DNA from: Verrucomicrobiales bacterium | GTDB taxonomy: Bacteria; Verrucomicrobiota; Verrucomicrobiia; Limisphaerales; J093 | Assembly: GCA_024233215.1 (NCBI GenBank) | Contig: JACKPW010000027.1 | Coordinates: forward strand, 1 to 64,000 | DNA length: 64,000 nt | Direction: 5' to 3' | Notes under the pieces: generated by a model | Seen by the model: the letters and a program-made list of their open reading frames with translations, nothing else | Told to the model about the DNA's origin: nothing | The model's database searches: none | Translations under genes and position numbers: made by a program | Shown here: positions 50,678 to 60,025 of the stretch, piece by piece | Numbering within the stretch: position 1 is the stretch's first letter | Layout of the letters: each line of letters starts with the position of its first letter

Positions 50678-53083
50678 ATGCCTCAATCGTTTAGCACTGC
50701 CTGTATCGTCGCAACCTTGCTCATCTGCCCAACGGGCGCCGGGGCAGCCAACCCCGGTCTGGCACCGACGCCGCCAACGGGTTGGACCAGTCGGAACGGC
50801 TTCCAGAACACCGAGGATTCCTTTGCCAACAAGGTGCTCTGGGACAGCCGCGAGAGGACCCACGAATCCTCCGCCAAGGAAATCGACATCGATTTCAGGG
50901 TCGTGCCATGCTTGCTGCTTGTGGTCGATGGAAACAAGAGTCCGGGCAACCGCGCCAATGCGGGTGAGATCGCTGGAAATGCCGCTACTGCCAGCAAGCT
51001 GAAGGGCGCGTCAGGCATTGACGGTCCTCCGCCGTCCCCCCTCGTCGCACCCTGGGCCGGCCCACATGGCGGTCTGCCCCCGTTCGACCAGGTGGTCGTC
51101 GCGGAGTTCAAGCCCGCCTTCTCCAGTGCCATCGAAGCCAAACGCGAGGAGATCCAGGCCATCACGGACGACCCGGCCCCGGCGACGTTTGCAAACACCA
51201 TCGCCGCCCTTGAACGCAGCGGCCGCACGCTCGATCGCCTGGAGGCGGTGTACGGCGTGTGGAGTTCAGCCATGAGTTCGGCGGAATTTCGGGCGGTCGA
51301 GCAGGACGTCGAACCGCAGCTCGCTGCGTTCCGGGACGAGGTGCACCAGAATGAGAGGCTCTTCCGCCGGATTGAGGCCGTGTATCTCTCTCCGGAGAAG
51401 GCGGACCTCACGCCGGAACAGCAACGCCTCGTCTGGCTGTACTACACCAACTTCGTCCGCGCGGGGGCGAAGCTGGACGCGACCGGCAAGGCGCGGGTTG
51501 CGGCCATCAACCAACGACTGGCCACGCTGTACACGACCTTCAGCCAGAACCTCCTCGCCGACGAGGAAGGGTATGAAACGATGATCACCGACCCGGCCGA
51601 TCTGGCCGGCCTGCCGGAATCCTCCCGCGCTGCCGCCGCCGCGGAAGCGGAACGGCGGGGTTCGAAGGGCCGGTGGGTGGTCGCCAACACGCGTTCCAGC
51701 GCCGCGCCATTCCTGAGCTACGCCGACAACCGCGCCTTGCGGGAACAGGTCTGGCGCAACTTCGTCAACCGCGGCGACCACGACGGCGCCCGCGACAACA
51801 AGCCGCTCATCACCGAGATTCTCAGACTGCGCGCCGAACGCGCCGGGCTTCTGGGTTTCCCCACCCACGCCCATTGGCGACTCGAAAACTCGATGGCGAA
51901 GACCCCCGAACGCGCCATGGAGTTGATCCAGGCGGTTTGGCGTCCCGCGGTCGCCCGCGTGAAGGAGGAAGTCGCCGACATGCAGCAACTCGCCGACGCG
52001 GAAAATGCCGGCATCAGGATCGAGCCGTGGGATTATCGCTACTACGCTGAGAAGGTCCGCAAGGCAAAGTACGACCTCGACGAGAACGAGGTGAAGCCCT
52101 ACCTGCAGCTCGCCAAACTGCGGGACGCCATGTTCTGGACCGCGGGCCAGCTTTACGGCTTCAGTTTCACAGCCGTCACGAACGTCCCGGTCTATCATGC
52201 GGACGTGAGCGTATGGGAAGTGACAGACGCCAACGACCGACATGTCGGGCTGTTCTACTTCGATCCCTACGCGCGGCCCGGCAAACGCTCGGGCGCGTGG
52301 ATGAGCGCCTACCGGAGCCAGGAGCGCTTCGAACAGCAGGTCACCACGCTGGTCTCGAACAACGCGAACTTCATGAAGAGCGCCCCCGGCGAACCGGTCC
52401 TGCTCTCATGGGACGATGCCGAAACCCTGTTCCACGAATTTGGCCACGCCCTGCACGGGTTGTGCTCAGAGGTAAGCTACCCGTCACTCTCCGGCACCCG
52501 CGTCGCGCGTGACTTCGTTGAACTCCCGTCACAGATCCAGGAGCACTGGCTGGCCACTCCCGAGGTGCTGAACCGTTTCGCCCTCCATTACCAGACCGGG
52601 CAACCCATGCCGCCCACGCTCGTCGAGCGCATCAAGCAGGCGTCCAAGTTCAACCAGGGTTTCGCCACCACCGAATTCCTCGGCAGCGCCCTCGTGGACA
52701 TGAAACTCCATCTTGCCGGCGACCAACCTGTCGATCCCGCGGTCTTCGAGCGCGAGACGCTGACCAACGCCGGCATGCCCACCGAGATCGTGATGCGGCA
52801 CCGGACCCCGCAGTTCGCCCACATCTTCGACGGCGAGGGATACTCGGCCGGCTATTACAGTTATCTCTGGGCGGACACCCTGACAGCGGACGCGGCCGAG
52901 GCCTTCCTCGAAGCCGGCGGGCTGTACGACAAAACGGTCGCGACGAACTTCCGGAGGTTCGTGCTTTCCACGGGCAACACCAGAGACCCGTCCCAAGCCT
53001 ACCGCGACTTCCGCGGACGGGACGCCGGCATCGCGGCGTTGATGCGGGACCGCGGCTTCCCCGTGCCCGCAGGCACTGAATAA
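50678..53083 (+). CDS. M3-family metallopeptidase (Dcp-like) with chimeric N-terminus
   Basis: 801 residues. From ~residue 120 the protein is a standard M3 oligopeptidase: NPLL-like SPLVAPWAGPHGGLPPFDQV, RWVVANTRSSAAPFLSYADN, and the zinc site LFHEFGHALHGLCSEVSYPS (HEFGH near residue 585), with the third ligand Glu in ELPSQIQEHWL, and FLGSALVDMKLHLAGDQPVD, YSAGYYSYLWADTLTADAAE. Residues 1-25 are a signal. Residues ~28-42 (LAPTPPTGWTSRNGF) look like the start of a GH27 alpha-galactosidase, and ~52-95 (KVLWDSRERTHESSAKEIDI, LLLVVDGNKSPGNRANAG) like the end of an NPCBM domain. The head therefore appears to be a remnant of a different enzyme fused in frame. The peptidase is probably still active and exported. 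Confidence 0.9.
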   Translation: MPQSFSTACIVATLLICPTGAGAANPGLAPTPPTGWTSRNGFQNTEDSFANKVLWDSRERTHESSAKEIDIDFRVVPCLLLVVDGNKSPGNRANAGEIAGNAATASKLKGASGIDGPPPSPLVAPWAGPHGGLPPFDQVVVAEFKPAFSSAIEAKREEIQAITDDPAPATFANTIAALERSGRTLDRLEAVYGVWSSAMSSAEFRAVEQDVEPQLAAFRDEVHQNERLFRRIEAVYLSPEKADLTPEQQRLVWLYYTNFVRAGAKLDATGKARVAAINQRLATLYTTFSQNLLADEEGYETMITDPADLAGLPESSRAAAAAEAERRGSKGRWVVANTRSSAAPFLSYADNRALREQVWRNFVNRGDHDGARDNKPLITEILRLRAERAGLLGFPTHAHWRLENSMAKTPERAMELIQAVWRPAVARVKEEVADMQQLADAENAGIRIEPWDYRYYAEKVRKAKYDLDENEVKPYLQLAKLRDAMFWTAGQLYGFSFTAVTNVPVYHADVSVWEVTDANDRHVGLFYFDPYARPGKRSGAWMSAYRSQERFEQQVTTLVSNNANFMKSAPGEPVLLSWDDAETLFHEFGHALHGLCSEVSYPSLSGTRVARDFVELPSQIQEHWLATPEVLNRFALHYQTGQPMPPTLVERIKQASKFNQGFATTEFLGSALVDMKLHLAGDQPVDPAVFERETLTNAGMPTEIVMRHRTPQFAHIFDGEGYSAGYYSYLWADTLTADAAEAFLEAGGLYDKTVATNFRRFVLSTGNTRDPSQAYRDFRGRDAGIAALMRDRGFPVPAGTE

Positions 53084-53165
53084 CGGACACCTATCGCCGG
53101 CTCCGTAACGAAAGCGGCCTTCGTCCGTGCCCGGATGGAGCGGACCACGGGGGAATTCCGACTGC

Positions 53166-54428
53166 TCAGCGCTTCAGGCCACGCAAATCGACCTCGAGAC
53201 GTTGGTTCTCCTGAAGGAGCTGCAGCATCGTCAGCCGGGTTCGCCGGAGGGCGGCTTCCCGGCCGAGGATCGTGGTCAGCGCGCCGTCCACCGCTCGTCG
53301 GACCGTCGGGTTCTCGCAGCGACCCGCCAGGACGTCCTCGTGGAACCTCGCGATATTCCGCCTCGCTCCAGCCTCGTAGAGGTTTTCAACCTGTCCGTTG
53401 TAGCCGTCGTCGCGGCCCTTGAAGAACGCCTTGCCCCCGTAGCACGTCTCGGCGTAACCGGACTGCCCCTGAATCTGGCAGATGACGCTGAAATCCGATT
53501 GATTGTCGAGGTGTTCGCCCCGGTGGCTGATCGTCAGGCCGTTTTCGAACTCCAGAACGATGGAAAAGACATCGTGACTGTCGCCGTGCGGGTTGAACCG
53601 CATTCGCCGCGACACGCCCATGGCCGCGACGGGACGGCTCCCGGCAACCCAGAGCGCGGCGTCCACCGCATGGATGCAGGCATTGACGTGGTACCCTCCT
53701 CCCATGGCGACGTCGTTGCACCAGATCAAGTGGCGCAGTCGGTCGGCGTAACTGTCCGTGAAGGCGGGGTCTGCGAACGGGCCGGCGTAGTAGTGGCTGT
53801 TCACCGTCGCCACCGGGCCGATCGCGCCCGCCTCGACTTGTCGCATGACTTCCTGGTTGTGCGGGTCCGTCGGAAGTTGGTAGTCGACGAGGAAACAACG
53901 TTGCCGGGCGGTGGCCTGTTTCGCGGCAGCTTCGATCACGAGGCAGCCCGGCACATCCACCGCCACTGGTTTGGCGAGGTAGACGTGCAACCCCGCTTCC
54001 ACCGCGGCCCGGGCGTGTTCGGGAAAGAAAGCCGGCGGTGTCTCAAGCGCCACTGCCTCGACTCCGGATTCGATCAATCGCTGATAGCCGGACAAGGTGG
54101 AAAAACGACGGGCCGGGTCCACCCCCAACGCATCACCGCAGGCCTCGGCAACCTCCTGGAAGTAGTCCGACACCGCCCACATCTCGTAGCCGCCATGCTG
54201 CCTGAAGAGGTCCGCGATCCACGCACCGCGTCCACCATTGCCGACAACGCCAAGCTTGATCCGGCGTGGGAACGTGCGCGTCGCCGCTGCTTCAGCCGCG
54301 ACGACACAACCACGGGGTTCCAGGTTGAGGGCACTGACCGCCCCGGCACCCAGGGCCAGTAGGTTGGTGTGTAGGAACGAGCGACGGGATTGCTTGATGC
54401 TGGAATGCGGCAGGTTGGTGGGATTCAT
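53166..54428 (-). CDS. Tat-exported Gfo/Idh/MocA-family oxidoreductase
   Basis: 420 residues from ATG 54428 (MNPTNLPHSSIKQSRRSFLH); SRRSFLHTNLLALGAGAVSA is a Tat signal. Rossmann domain: IKLGVVGNGGRGAWIADLFR, MWAVSDYFQEVAEACGDALG, GVEAVALETPPAFFPEHARA. The usual EKP catalytic motif reads LAKPVAVDVPGCL, keeping the Lys. The C-terminal part contains DVAMGGGYHVNACIHAVDAA with the conserved His, and RFNPHGDSHDVFSIVLEFEN. It shares no close similarity with the other Gfo/Idh protein in the window beyond the family. Divergent from the sugar-isomerase-like gene with ~270 bases between their starts; a functional pairing in sugar catabolism is possible but inferred. Confidence 0.9.
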   Translation of the reverse strand: MNPTNLPHSSIKQSRRSFLHTNLLALGAGAVSALNLEPRGCVVAAEAAATRTFPRRIKLGVVGNGGRGAWIADLFRQHGGYEMWAVSDYFQEVAEACGDALGVDPARRFSTLSGYQRLIESGVEAVALETPPAFFPEHARAAVEAGLHVYLAKPVAVDVPGCLVIEAAAKQATARQRCFLVDYQLPTDPHNQEVMRQVEAGAIGPVATVNSHYYAGPFADPAFTDSYADRLRHLIWCNDVAMGGGYHVNACIHAVDAALWVAGSRPVAAMGVSRRMRFNPHGDSHDVFSIVLEFENGLTISHRGEHLDNQSDFSVICQIQGQSGYAETCYGGKAFFKGRDDGYNGQVENLYEAGARRNIARFHEDVLAGRCENPTVRRAVDGALTTILGREAALRRTRLTMLQLLQENQRLEVDLRGLKR

Positions 54429-54697
54429 GGGAACATCATGGACAGTATTGATGACCATACGGTTTGTGGTGAAGCGGGACCTTGCGATCCCAGAAATCGA
54501 TCCAACGTCGAATGGTGTTCATGGTTTCGCTTCCCAGCGTGGTTGTGGGCAGCACCATGCGTCGACAAGAACCGCCCTGCCATTACAATGTGCGGTCCTC
54601 CGGCGCGGTCTTTCCGCTTGCCCCAGCCCGGGTAATCCGGAGAGGCTCGCCGGCAATCAAGCCACCGCAGAGCGTCATCGGCTCTGGGAAAGGAAAC

Positions 54698-56227
54698 ATG
54701 AATGCACCATGCCTCACCCGACGGACTTTCGTCTCCCACACCGCTCTTGGTCTTGCCGGAGGCCTCATGGGGTGGATGCCGCGAACGCTGGCTGCCCGGG
54801 AACCGGCAGAGTGGGATCCGCGACGTTCCTTCCCCTTGATCGGACGCCCACTGAAAGTCCAGCCGATCCTCATGGTCCAAGTCCCGACACCCAGGGAGGA
54901 AGCCTCCTGGCGGTCGTGGGGCGGCGTACAGACCGAGGCAGCCGTGGTGGAGGAGATCGAACGGATCGACCATGAGTTGAAGACGTTGCAAGGCAAGGCG
55001 GAGTTTGGCCTCGAAATCCTCCCGGTCGAACGGGTCGGCTCGGTTGAGGATGCGGAGAACCGGGCAGATCAGGACACCGATGTCGTGCTCGTGTACGCCT
55101 GTTCGGGATCGGGATCGATGTTGCGGGCGTGTCTGAAGGGAGGGCGCGATCGATTGGTGTTTGTGAGGCATCAGTCGGGTCCCATCTACTATTGGTATGA
55201 GGCGCTGAGCGTGCGGTATCTGCGGACGGACGAGGTCCCCGAAAATGCCGGGCAGGAGGCTGATCTGCCGGACGTGCATGTGGATGACGTCGTGGTGGAT
55301 GAGTATCCGGAGTTGCTGTGGCGCCTTCGCGCGTTGGCTGCGGTGAAGAACATGTTGGGAAACACGGTGGTCGCGCTTGGCGGCGCCTGGGGAAAGTACG
55401 CCCCGGATGCGCCCCAGGTGGCCCGGGAACGGTATGGCCTGCGAATCGTGGACGTGGGCTATGATACCTTCGAGGTGCGCCTGCGGGAGGCGTTGGCGGA
55501 TCGCGCGCGGATGGAACGGGCGGAACGTTGCACGCGAGAGTATCTGTCACTCCCCCAGACCACGCTGGAGACCAAGCGCCCGTTCGTGGTGAACGCCTTC
55601 GTCCTCTACGAACTGTTCAAGGAACTGTTGGAAGAGCACTCGGCATCCGTGTTTACCATCAAGAGCTGCATGGGAACCATCATCCCCATGTCCAAGACCA
55701 CGGCATGCCTCTCACTGGCACTCCTGAACGACGAGGGGCCCATGGCGTTCTGCGAATCCGACTTCGTCATCATCCCCGCCGGCATTCTGATGCGGTATCT
55801 TTCGAATAAACCGGTTTTCCTGCACAACTCCACCTTCCCTCATGGCGGGGTCGTGACCTGCGCCCACTGCACCTGTCCCCGGAGGTTGGATGGCAGGACT
55901 TACGCGCCCACCAGGATACTGACGCATTACGAGTCGGATTACGGCGCGGCACCGAAGGTGGAAATCCCGCTGGGGCAGGCGGTGACCTTTCTCGATCCCC
56001 GGTATAGCAGCGACCGGTGGGTGAGTTTCAAAGGGGTGGTGCGGGGCAACCCCTTCTACGAGATCTGCCGGTCGCAGCAGGACGTGGAGATCGAAGGGAA
56101 CTGGCGGGACCTGCTTGCGGAGGCCAGGGATTCGCACTGGATCATGGTCTACGGCGACTACCTGCGCGAAGTCCCCTATGCCTGTCGGAAGATCGGCATC
56201 CGATGCACTCGTCTGGAGGCCGCCTGA
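54698..56227 (+). CDS. Tat-exported sugar-isomerase-like protein
   Basis: 509 residues from ATG 54698, preceded by AGGAAA. The N-terminus TRRTFVSHTALGLAGGLMGW is a Tat signal. The body resembles the L-fucose/L-arabinose isomerase-like fold: DTDVVLVYACSGSGSMLRAC, RLVFVRHQSGPIYYWYEALS, KNMLGNTVVALGGAWGKYAP, SVFTIKSCMGTIIPMSKTTA with LSLALLNDEGPMAFCESDF (the region that usually binds the metal), and FLHNSTFPHGGVVTCAHCTC. Signal-bearing versions occur in Verrucomicrobia; activity there is unproven, and the Cys-rich CAHCTCPRR stretch is unusual for cytoplasmic isomerases. Upstream codons in frame show no family similarity. Divergent from a Gfo/Idh gene. Confidence 0.8.
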   Translation: MNAPCLTRRTFVSHTALGLAGGLMGWMPRTLAAREPAEWDPRRSFPLIGRPLKVQPILMVQVPTPREEASWRSWGGVQTEAAVVEEIERIDHELKTLQGKAEFGLEILPVERVGSVEDAENRADQDTDVVLVYACSGSGSMLRACLKGGRDRLVFVRHQSGPIYYWYEALSVRYLRTDEVPENAGQEADLPDVHVDDVVVDEYPELLWRLRALAAVKNMLGNTVVALGGAWGKYAPDAPQVARERYGLRIVDVGYDTFEVRLREALADRARMERAERCTREYLSLPQTTLETKRPFVVNAFVLYELFKELLEEHSASVFTIKSCMGTIIPMSKTTACLSLALLNDEGPMAFCESDFVIIPAGILMRYLSNKPVFLHNSTFPHGGVVTCAHCTCPRRLDGRTYAPTRILTHYESDYGAAPKVEIPLGQAVTFLDPRYSSDRWVSFKGVVRGNPFYEICRSQQDVEIEGNWRDLLAEARDSHWIMVYGDYLREVPYACRKIGIRCTRLEAA

Positions 56228-56326
56228 CCGGGACGAACAGGAGTTTCCTCAGGCCGCCTGCAGAAACCGGCGCCGGGAAACGGCCGGACCATCCGACTGC
56301 TGAGGCACGCCCACGGCCCGTCCGGG

Positions 56327-57064
56327 TCAGTCGTGGCGTCGTCGGGCGGCTCGCCTGCCCACCACGCACCACCCCGCCGCAATGAGGGCGAGGATCAGGC
56401 TTGTGTCCGCCGGTTCCGGAACAATCACGATCTGGCCGTTCACCGCCACCACCGGCCACTCGTCTTCCGGGATGGTGCTGCCCGGGTCGTAGGGACTGTA
56501 GGCAGTGTCCCCCGGGTAGAGAATGTGATCGGTCAGACGCAGTTCCCAGCTCCCGCTCGACAATCCGGTGGTGTCGAAGGTCAACAACGCGGCTTGCGTC
56601 AGGCTGCTGGGGGCGAACTCCGCATGCGCCCCAGTCGACGGGTTAGCCGCCAGTTGCACGTCCCAATAGTGTGGTTCCTGGGAGCTGTAAACTGGCGGGA
56701 ACCACAGCGAGACACCTTGCCAAGGCGTTCCGTCGACGAGTTCCACCCCGGTGATGGCGGGCGTGCTGCCGGCCTCAACCACTTCCACCCGAAACGCGAA
56801 GCCCTGAACCTGCACCGTGCCCGGCTCTTCGTTCTTGAGGTCCAACGTCACCGGTTGACCCGCCAGGTTGGGCTGCAGGGGGATTGTTCCCACATCGATC
56901 TTCAGCACCGGAACGGCAGCGAACAGACTCCCGAACAGCAGTCCCGAGGCAAGATAAAGCCCCAGGCACAAAACCGGCGTCCGCGACGGGACTCCGAACC
57001 TCCGGCGGCTTCCATGAGTGGTCCGCAGCAGGCGGCCCAGCAATTGATGTGATTGGCAGTTCAT
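56327..57064 (-). CDS. PEP-CTERM surface protein
   Basis: 245 residues from ATG 57064 (MNCQSHQLLGRLLRTTHGSR). A signal-like hydrophobic segment CLGLYLASGLLFGSLFAA leads to a beta-rich domain (VPVLKIDVGTIPLQPNLAGQ, VTLDLKNEEPGTVQVQGFAF, HYWDVQLAANPSTG, LLTFDTTGLSSGSWELRLTD). The C-terminus IVPEPADTSLILALIAAGWC VVGRRAARRR is a PEP-CTERM sorting signal: the Val-Pro-Glu-Pro motif, a hydrophobic helix and a basic tail, processed by an exosortase. It is a paralogue of the protein at 59185-59868 (shared TFDTTG/SSGSW and VDGTPWQG-like motifs). Function beyond surface anchoring is unknown. Confidence 0.88.
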   Translation of the reverse strand: MNCQSHQLLGRLLRTTHGSRRRFGVPSRTPVLCLGLYLASGLLFGSLFAAVPVLKIDVGTIPLQPNLAGQPVTLDLKNEEPGTVQVQGFAFRVEVVEAGSTPAITGVELVDGTPWQGVSLWFPPVYSSQEPHYWDVQLAANPSTGAHAEFAPSSLTQAALLTFDTTGLSSGSWELRLTDHILYPGDTAYSPYDPGSTIPEDEWPVVAVNGQIVIVPEPADTSLILALIAAGWCVVGRRAARRRHD

Positions 57065-57766
57065 TGTTGTTGACCGGTTCAAAGGACCGGCCGGAAGCTC
57101 CGACCGTCGCTCTTCTTCCCGTGGCCGTGGAACGTGGCAGTCCACCACTTCCACGCAGAGCCCCAGGCCCTGCTTCCAGCATCCGTGAACCACCCTGCCC
57201 CACGCCCCCGTCCCCATGCAAGCGCCGTCGATTCCTTCTCGTGACACAACGCATTTTGAAACCCATCAGACTGCTGTAACGACACATAGTGCGGAGGGCT
57301 ACCCACCCGGTCATGTCGGTCGGTCGAAACCCGCTTGATATGAATACAACAGTATCCCTTCTTGTGTCTGTCACCACTCAGGATCCCACTGTACGTCTTA
57401 AGGTGTTATACGTATTTATGCCTTATTATACATGCCATGATATGCACCACCAGGGCCCACAGGCGTCATACAAACGTATAACGCCCACTTTCATCACAAT
57501 TACCTGAGATTCTTCTTGAAGCTTGTCAATTTCAGCCCTACTCTTGGCCTCGCCTTAAGAAAGTGGATACGCTGCGTGACATTGTCGCGACGTTCGGTGC
57601 TGGCCGGCGTGCGTTGAAAGCAGCAGGGTTTGCGACTCGTACTCGCTTCATCCTGCCTGCATGCCGCCGGCAAAACCCCAGCCGTGATCCCAAGGGCGTC
57701 CGGCCTCCTCCGGGCGCCCCCACCACCAGCGGCGTGCGTCCGGTGGTTTCTTGGTTCCGGAGTGGG
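57065..57766. promoter_or_regulatory. AT-rich intergenic region with an 18-bp inverted repeat
   Basis: Between two divergent surface-protein genes. The stretch ~57330-57540 is markedly AT-rich for this genome. GTGTTATACGTATTTATG (57403-57420) and the complement of 57467-57484 match at 15 of 18 positions, centres about 64 bases apart. No small gene is supported; the upstream codons of the next gene (57563-57766) are open but basic and look untranslated. Promoters for both genes probably lie here. Confidence 0.5.
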
Positions 57767-59128
57767 ATGGTCTCCCTGATCGTTTCAGCCCTCGCCCTGT
57801 TCGCGACGCCCGTCTATGCAGCCTCTCCCCCGTCCGGCGAACAGGTCACACTCGCCTGGGACGCGAACACCGAGGTCGATCTGGCGGGCTATCACCTCCA
57901 CTACGGCCCGGCTTCCGGCCAGTATGACTTTTCCCAGGACGTCGGAAACACAACCTCGGTCACCGTCTCAAATCTCACCGCGGGAGCCACGTATTACTTT
58001 GTGGTCACCGCCTATAACACTGCCGAGGCCGAAAGCGGCCCCTCGAACGAAGTCGCTTACACCGTTCCGCCCCCCCCCGAGGCATCGGTCGTGGCCCGCT
58101 GGCTGTTCTACAATCACTCGGTCTGGGACAACCTGGATCCGGCCGCCACTGCCGACGACGACCTCGGCATCGCCACCGACAAGAGTGCGCTGTTACCCGG
58201 AAACGTGGCCACCTTCGCCAATTACAGCAGCTACAGCCGGGGGTTGAACGGCATCATGATAGATGTCGCGGATTTGCGTGGCACCCCCACGCTGGCGGAC
58301 TTCTCCTTCCGGTCGGGGAACGATCAAAGCCCGGCCACCTGGGGCACCGCCCCGGTTCCTGCAAGCATCACGGTCCGCGCCGGCGCCGGTGTGGACGGCT
58401 CTGACCGCGTCACGCTGATCTGGAACGACAGCAACCTGGACGCGGTCGCTGACGCGAACGAGGCGGTCGCGAAGAAATGGCTTCAGGTGACCGTCAAGGC
58501 CACGGAAGAGACCGGGCTGGCGGTCGATGATGTCTTCTACTTCGGGAACGCGGTGGGCGAGGTGGGCAACAGTCCGGCGCACGCGCTGGTGGACATCTTC
58601 GACGTCTTCCTGCCTTTCCAGAATCAGACCCCGGGGGGCGCGGCACCGATCACCTCACCCTACGACATCAATCGCGACCAGACCGTGGACACGACGGACG
58701 TGTTTCTGCCGTTCTACCATCAAACCAGTGGTCCCACCGCGCTGGTGCTGCTGAACCTTGGCGGGGTGGGTTTGGGGGACGTACCGGGATCATTCGGCCA
58801 GGCGTACCCGGTCTCGGAGAAGGGCCTCCGTCAATTGCTGATCGATGGGCGCATCGACGACTTTGTCCCGGTACCCGCTGAGACGCCGCCCTTGAGAATC
58901 GCCCTCTGGCGTGAGGGAGCGAAGCTTGGCGGGCTGATGCTGTGGCTTGAAACAGAACGGGACGATTGGCAGCTGCAATGGACGCGTGATCCCGCACGCG
59001 CCGGCTGGGAGGCATTGCCCGACTCCCCCCTGCGGTACTCGCAGGGGCTGCAGTGGTGGATTGAGACGCCCGTTGACGCCGACGCGTTGTTCTTTCGGGC
59101 GGTTCACGAAAGCGAGGACAAGAACTAG
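57767..59128 (+). CDS. FN3/dockerin-like secreted protein
   Basis: 453 residues from ATG 57767 (MVSLIVSALALFATPVYAAS), a signal peptide; the frame is open ~68 codons upstream, but those lack features. Domains: fibronectin type III (~24-105, VTLAWDANTEVDLAGYHLHY, LTAGATYYFVVTAYNTAEAE); a domain (~110-275, VARWLFYNHSVWDNLDPAAT, VKATEETGLAVDDVFYFGNA) seen in related surface proteins; then a dockerin-like pair of calcium-loop repeats (LVDIFDVFLPFQNQTPGG and YDINRDQTVDTTDVFLPFYH); and a C-terminal beta-rich part (LQLQWTRDPARAGWEALPDS-type). The second loop has the D-x-N-x-D-x-x-V-D pattern of dockerin EF-hands, while the first is degenerate. It sits between two PEP-CTERM genes and may be a partner or an extracellular scaffold protein. 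Confidence 0.8.
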   Translation: MVSLIVSALALFATPVYAASPPSGEQVTLAWDANTEVDLAGYHLHYGPASGQYDFSQDVGNTTSVTVSNLTAGATYYFVVTAYNTAEAESGPSNEVAYTVPPPPEASVVARWLFYNHSVWDNLDPAATADDDLGIATDKSALLPGNVATFANYSSYSRGLNGIMIDVADLRGTPTLADFSFRSGNDQSPATWGTAPVPASITVRAGAGVDGSDRVTLIWNDSNLDAVADANEAVAKKWLQVTVKATEETGLAVDDVFYFGNAVGEVGNSPAHALVDIFDVFLPFQNQTPGGAAPITSPYDINRDQTVDTTDVFLPFYHQTSGPTALVLLNLGGVGLGDVPGSFGQAYPVSEKGLRQLLIDGRIDDFVPVPAETPPLRIALWREGAKLGGLMLWLETERDDWQLQWTRDPARAGWEALPDSPLRYSQGLQWWIETPVDADALFFRAVHESEDKN

Positions 59129-59184
59129 CCGGACCGTCCGACCCGTCTTCACGAATACCCCTCATTCAAACCCCTTGAATTGCC

Positions 59185-59868
59185 ATGAACTCTGAGAGAC
59201 TTCCCAGGCGGGCCCAGCGAAACCGGTGGGCGTTCCTTGGGTTCGCCGCCGCCACCTCCATGGCCGGCGCCCTTCTCGCCGCGACGCCCGCGCTGACCAT
59301 CACGGTGGGAGAGTTCGAGTTGCAGCCTCGCACCGGCGGGCAGAGCGTCGAACTGTGGATCGCGAACACCGGCGATGCCCCGCTGGAAACCCGGGGACTG
59401 AACCTCCGCATTCAGATTGGGGATGGGACGGGCGCGGACGGGGCACCGGGACTCGTGAGCGTGGATGCGGTAACCGGAACGCCCTGGGAAGGAAGGGTGG
59501 CCGCCGAACTGCCGGTTGTGAGCGAGCCGCAGTATTGGGATCTGAGGCTGTTTTGCTCCCTGTTTGACGAGAACGAGGTCACCATCCTGGAGGCCGACAG
59601 TATGACCCGGTTGGCTCAGTTGAATTTCGACACCACGGGATGGAGCAGCGGGAGTTGGTCGCTCCGGCTGGCCGGCATGAGCAAGGCTCTTGGGGATCCG
59701 CACACCGGCGGAACGGATTACACGACCTTGGATGGGCAGTTCGCCCCCACGGTGGTCAATGGGATGGTGAGCATCGTTCCGGAACCGACGGAATGGGGGC
59801 TGATGGGAATGGGGCCCGCGATCGCCTGGGTACTCTGGCATCGGCGTCGCCTCCGTCAGGCGTCCTGA
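59185..59868 (+). CDS. PEP-CTERM surface protein
   Basis: 227 residues from ATG 59185 (MNSERLPRRAQRNRWAFLGF), with a signal segment WAFLGFAAATSMAGALLAAT. The central domain (ALTITVGEFELQPRTGGQSV, ELWIANTGDAPLETRGLNLR, QYWDLRLFCSLFDENEVTIL, LNFDTTGWSSGSWSLRLAGM) aligns by eye with the PEP-CTERM protein at 56327-57064. The C-terminus SIVPEPTEWGLMGMGPAIAW VLWHRRRLRQ carries the Pro-Glu-Pro sorting signal with a short hydrophobic helix and a basic tail. It follows the dockerin-like gene by 56 bases and is probably co-transcribed with it. Confidence 0.88.
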   Translation: MNSERLPRRAQRNRWAFLGFAAATSMAGALLAATPALTITVGEFELQPRTGGQSVELWIANTGDAPLETRGLNLRIQIGDGTGADGAPGLVSVDAVTGTPWEGRVAAELPVVSEPQYWDLRLFCSLFDENEVTILEADSMTRLAQLNFDTTGWSSGSWSLRLAGMSKALGDPHTGGTDYTTLDGQFAPTVVNGMVSIVPEPTEWGLMGMGPAIAWVLWHRRRLRQAS

Positions 59869-60025
59869 TCTCCGGGGAGAACCCCGGCCACCGACCCTCG
59901 CCAAGCAGCCCTCCCCCACCCGCCCAAGTCACAAGGCACCTTGTGGCTTTTCTGGCCACGTCATGCCCGGGACTCCGTGTCTCCTCGCCTCCACTGCGAT
60001 GATGCTTTGGACGCCCGTCCAGCCT

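Noticed and set aside
53127..54362. A 411-codon plus-strand frame over the second Gfo/Idh gene
   Set aside because: Shadow of a clear family member on the minus strand.
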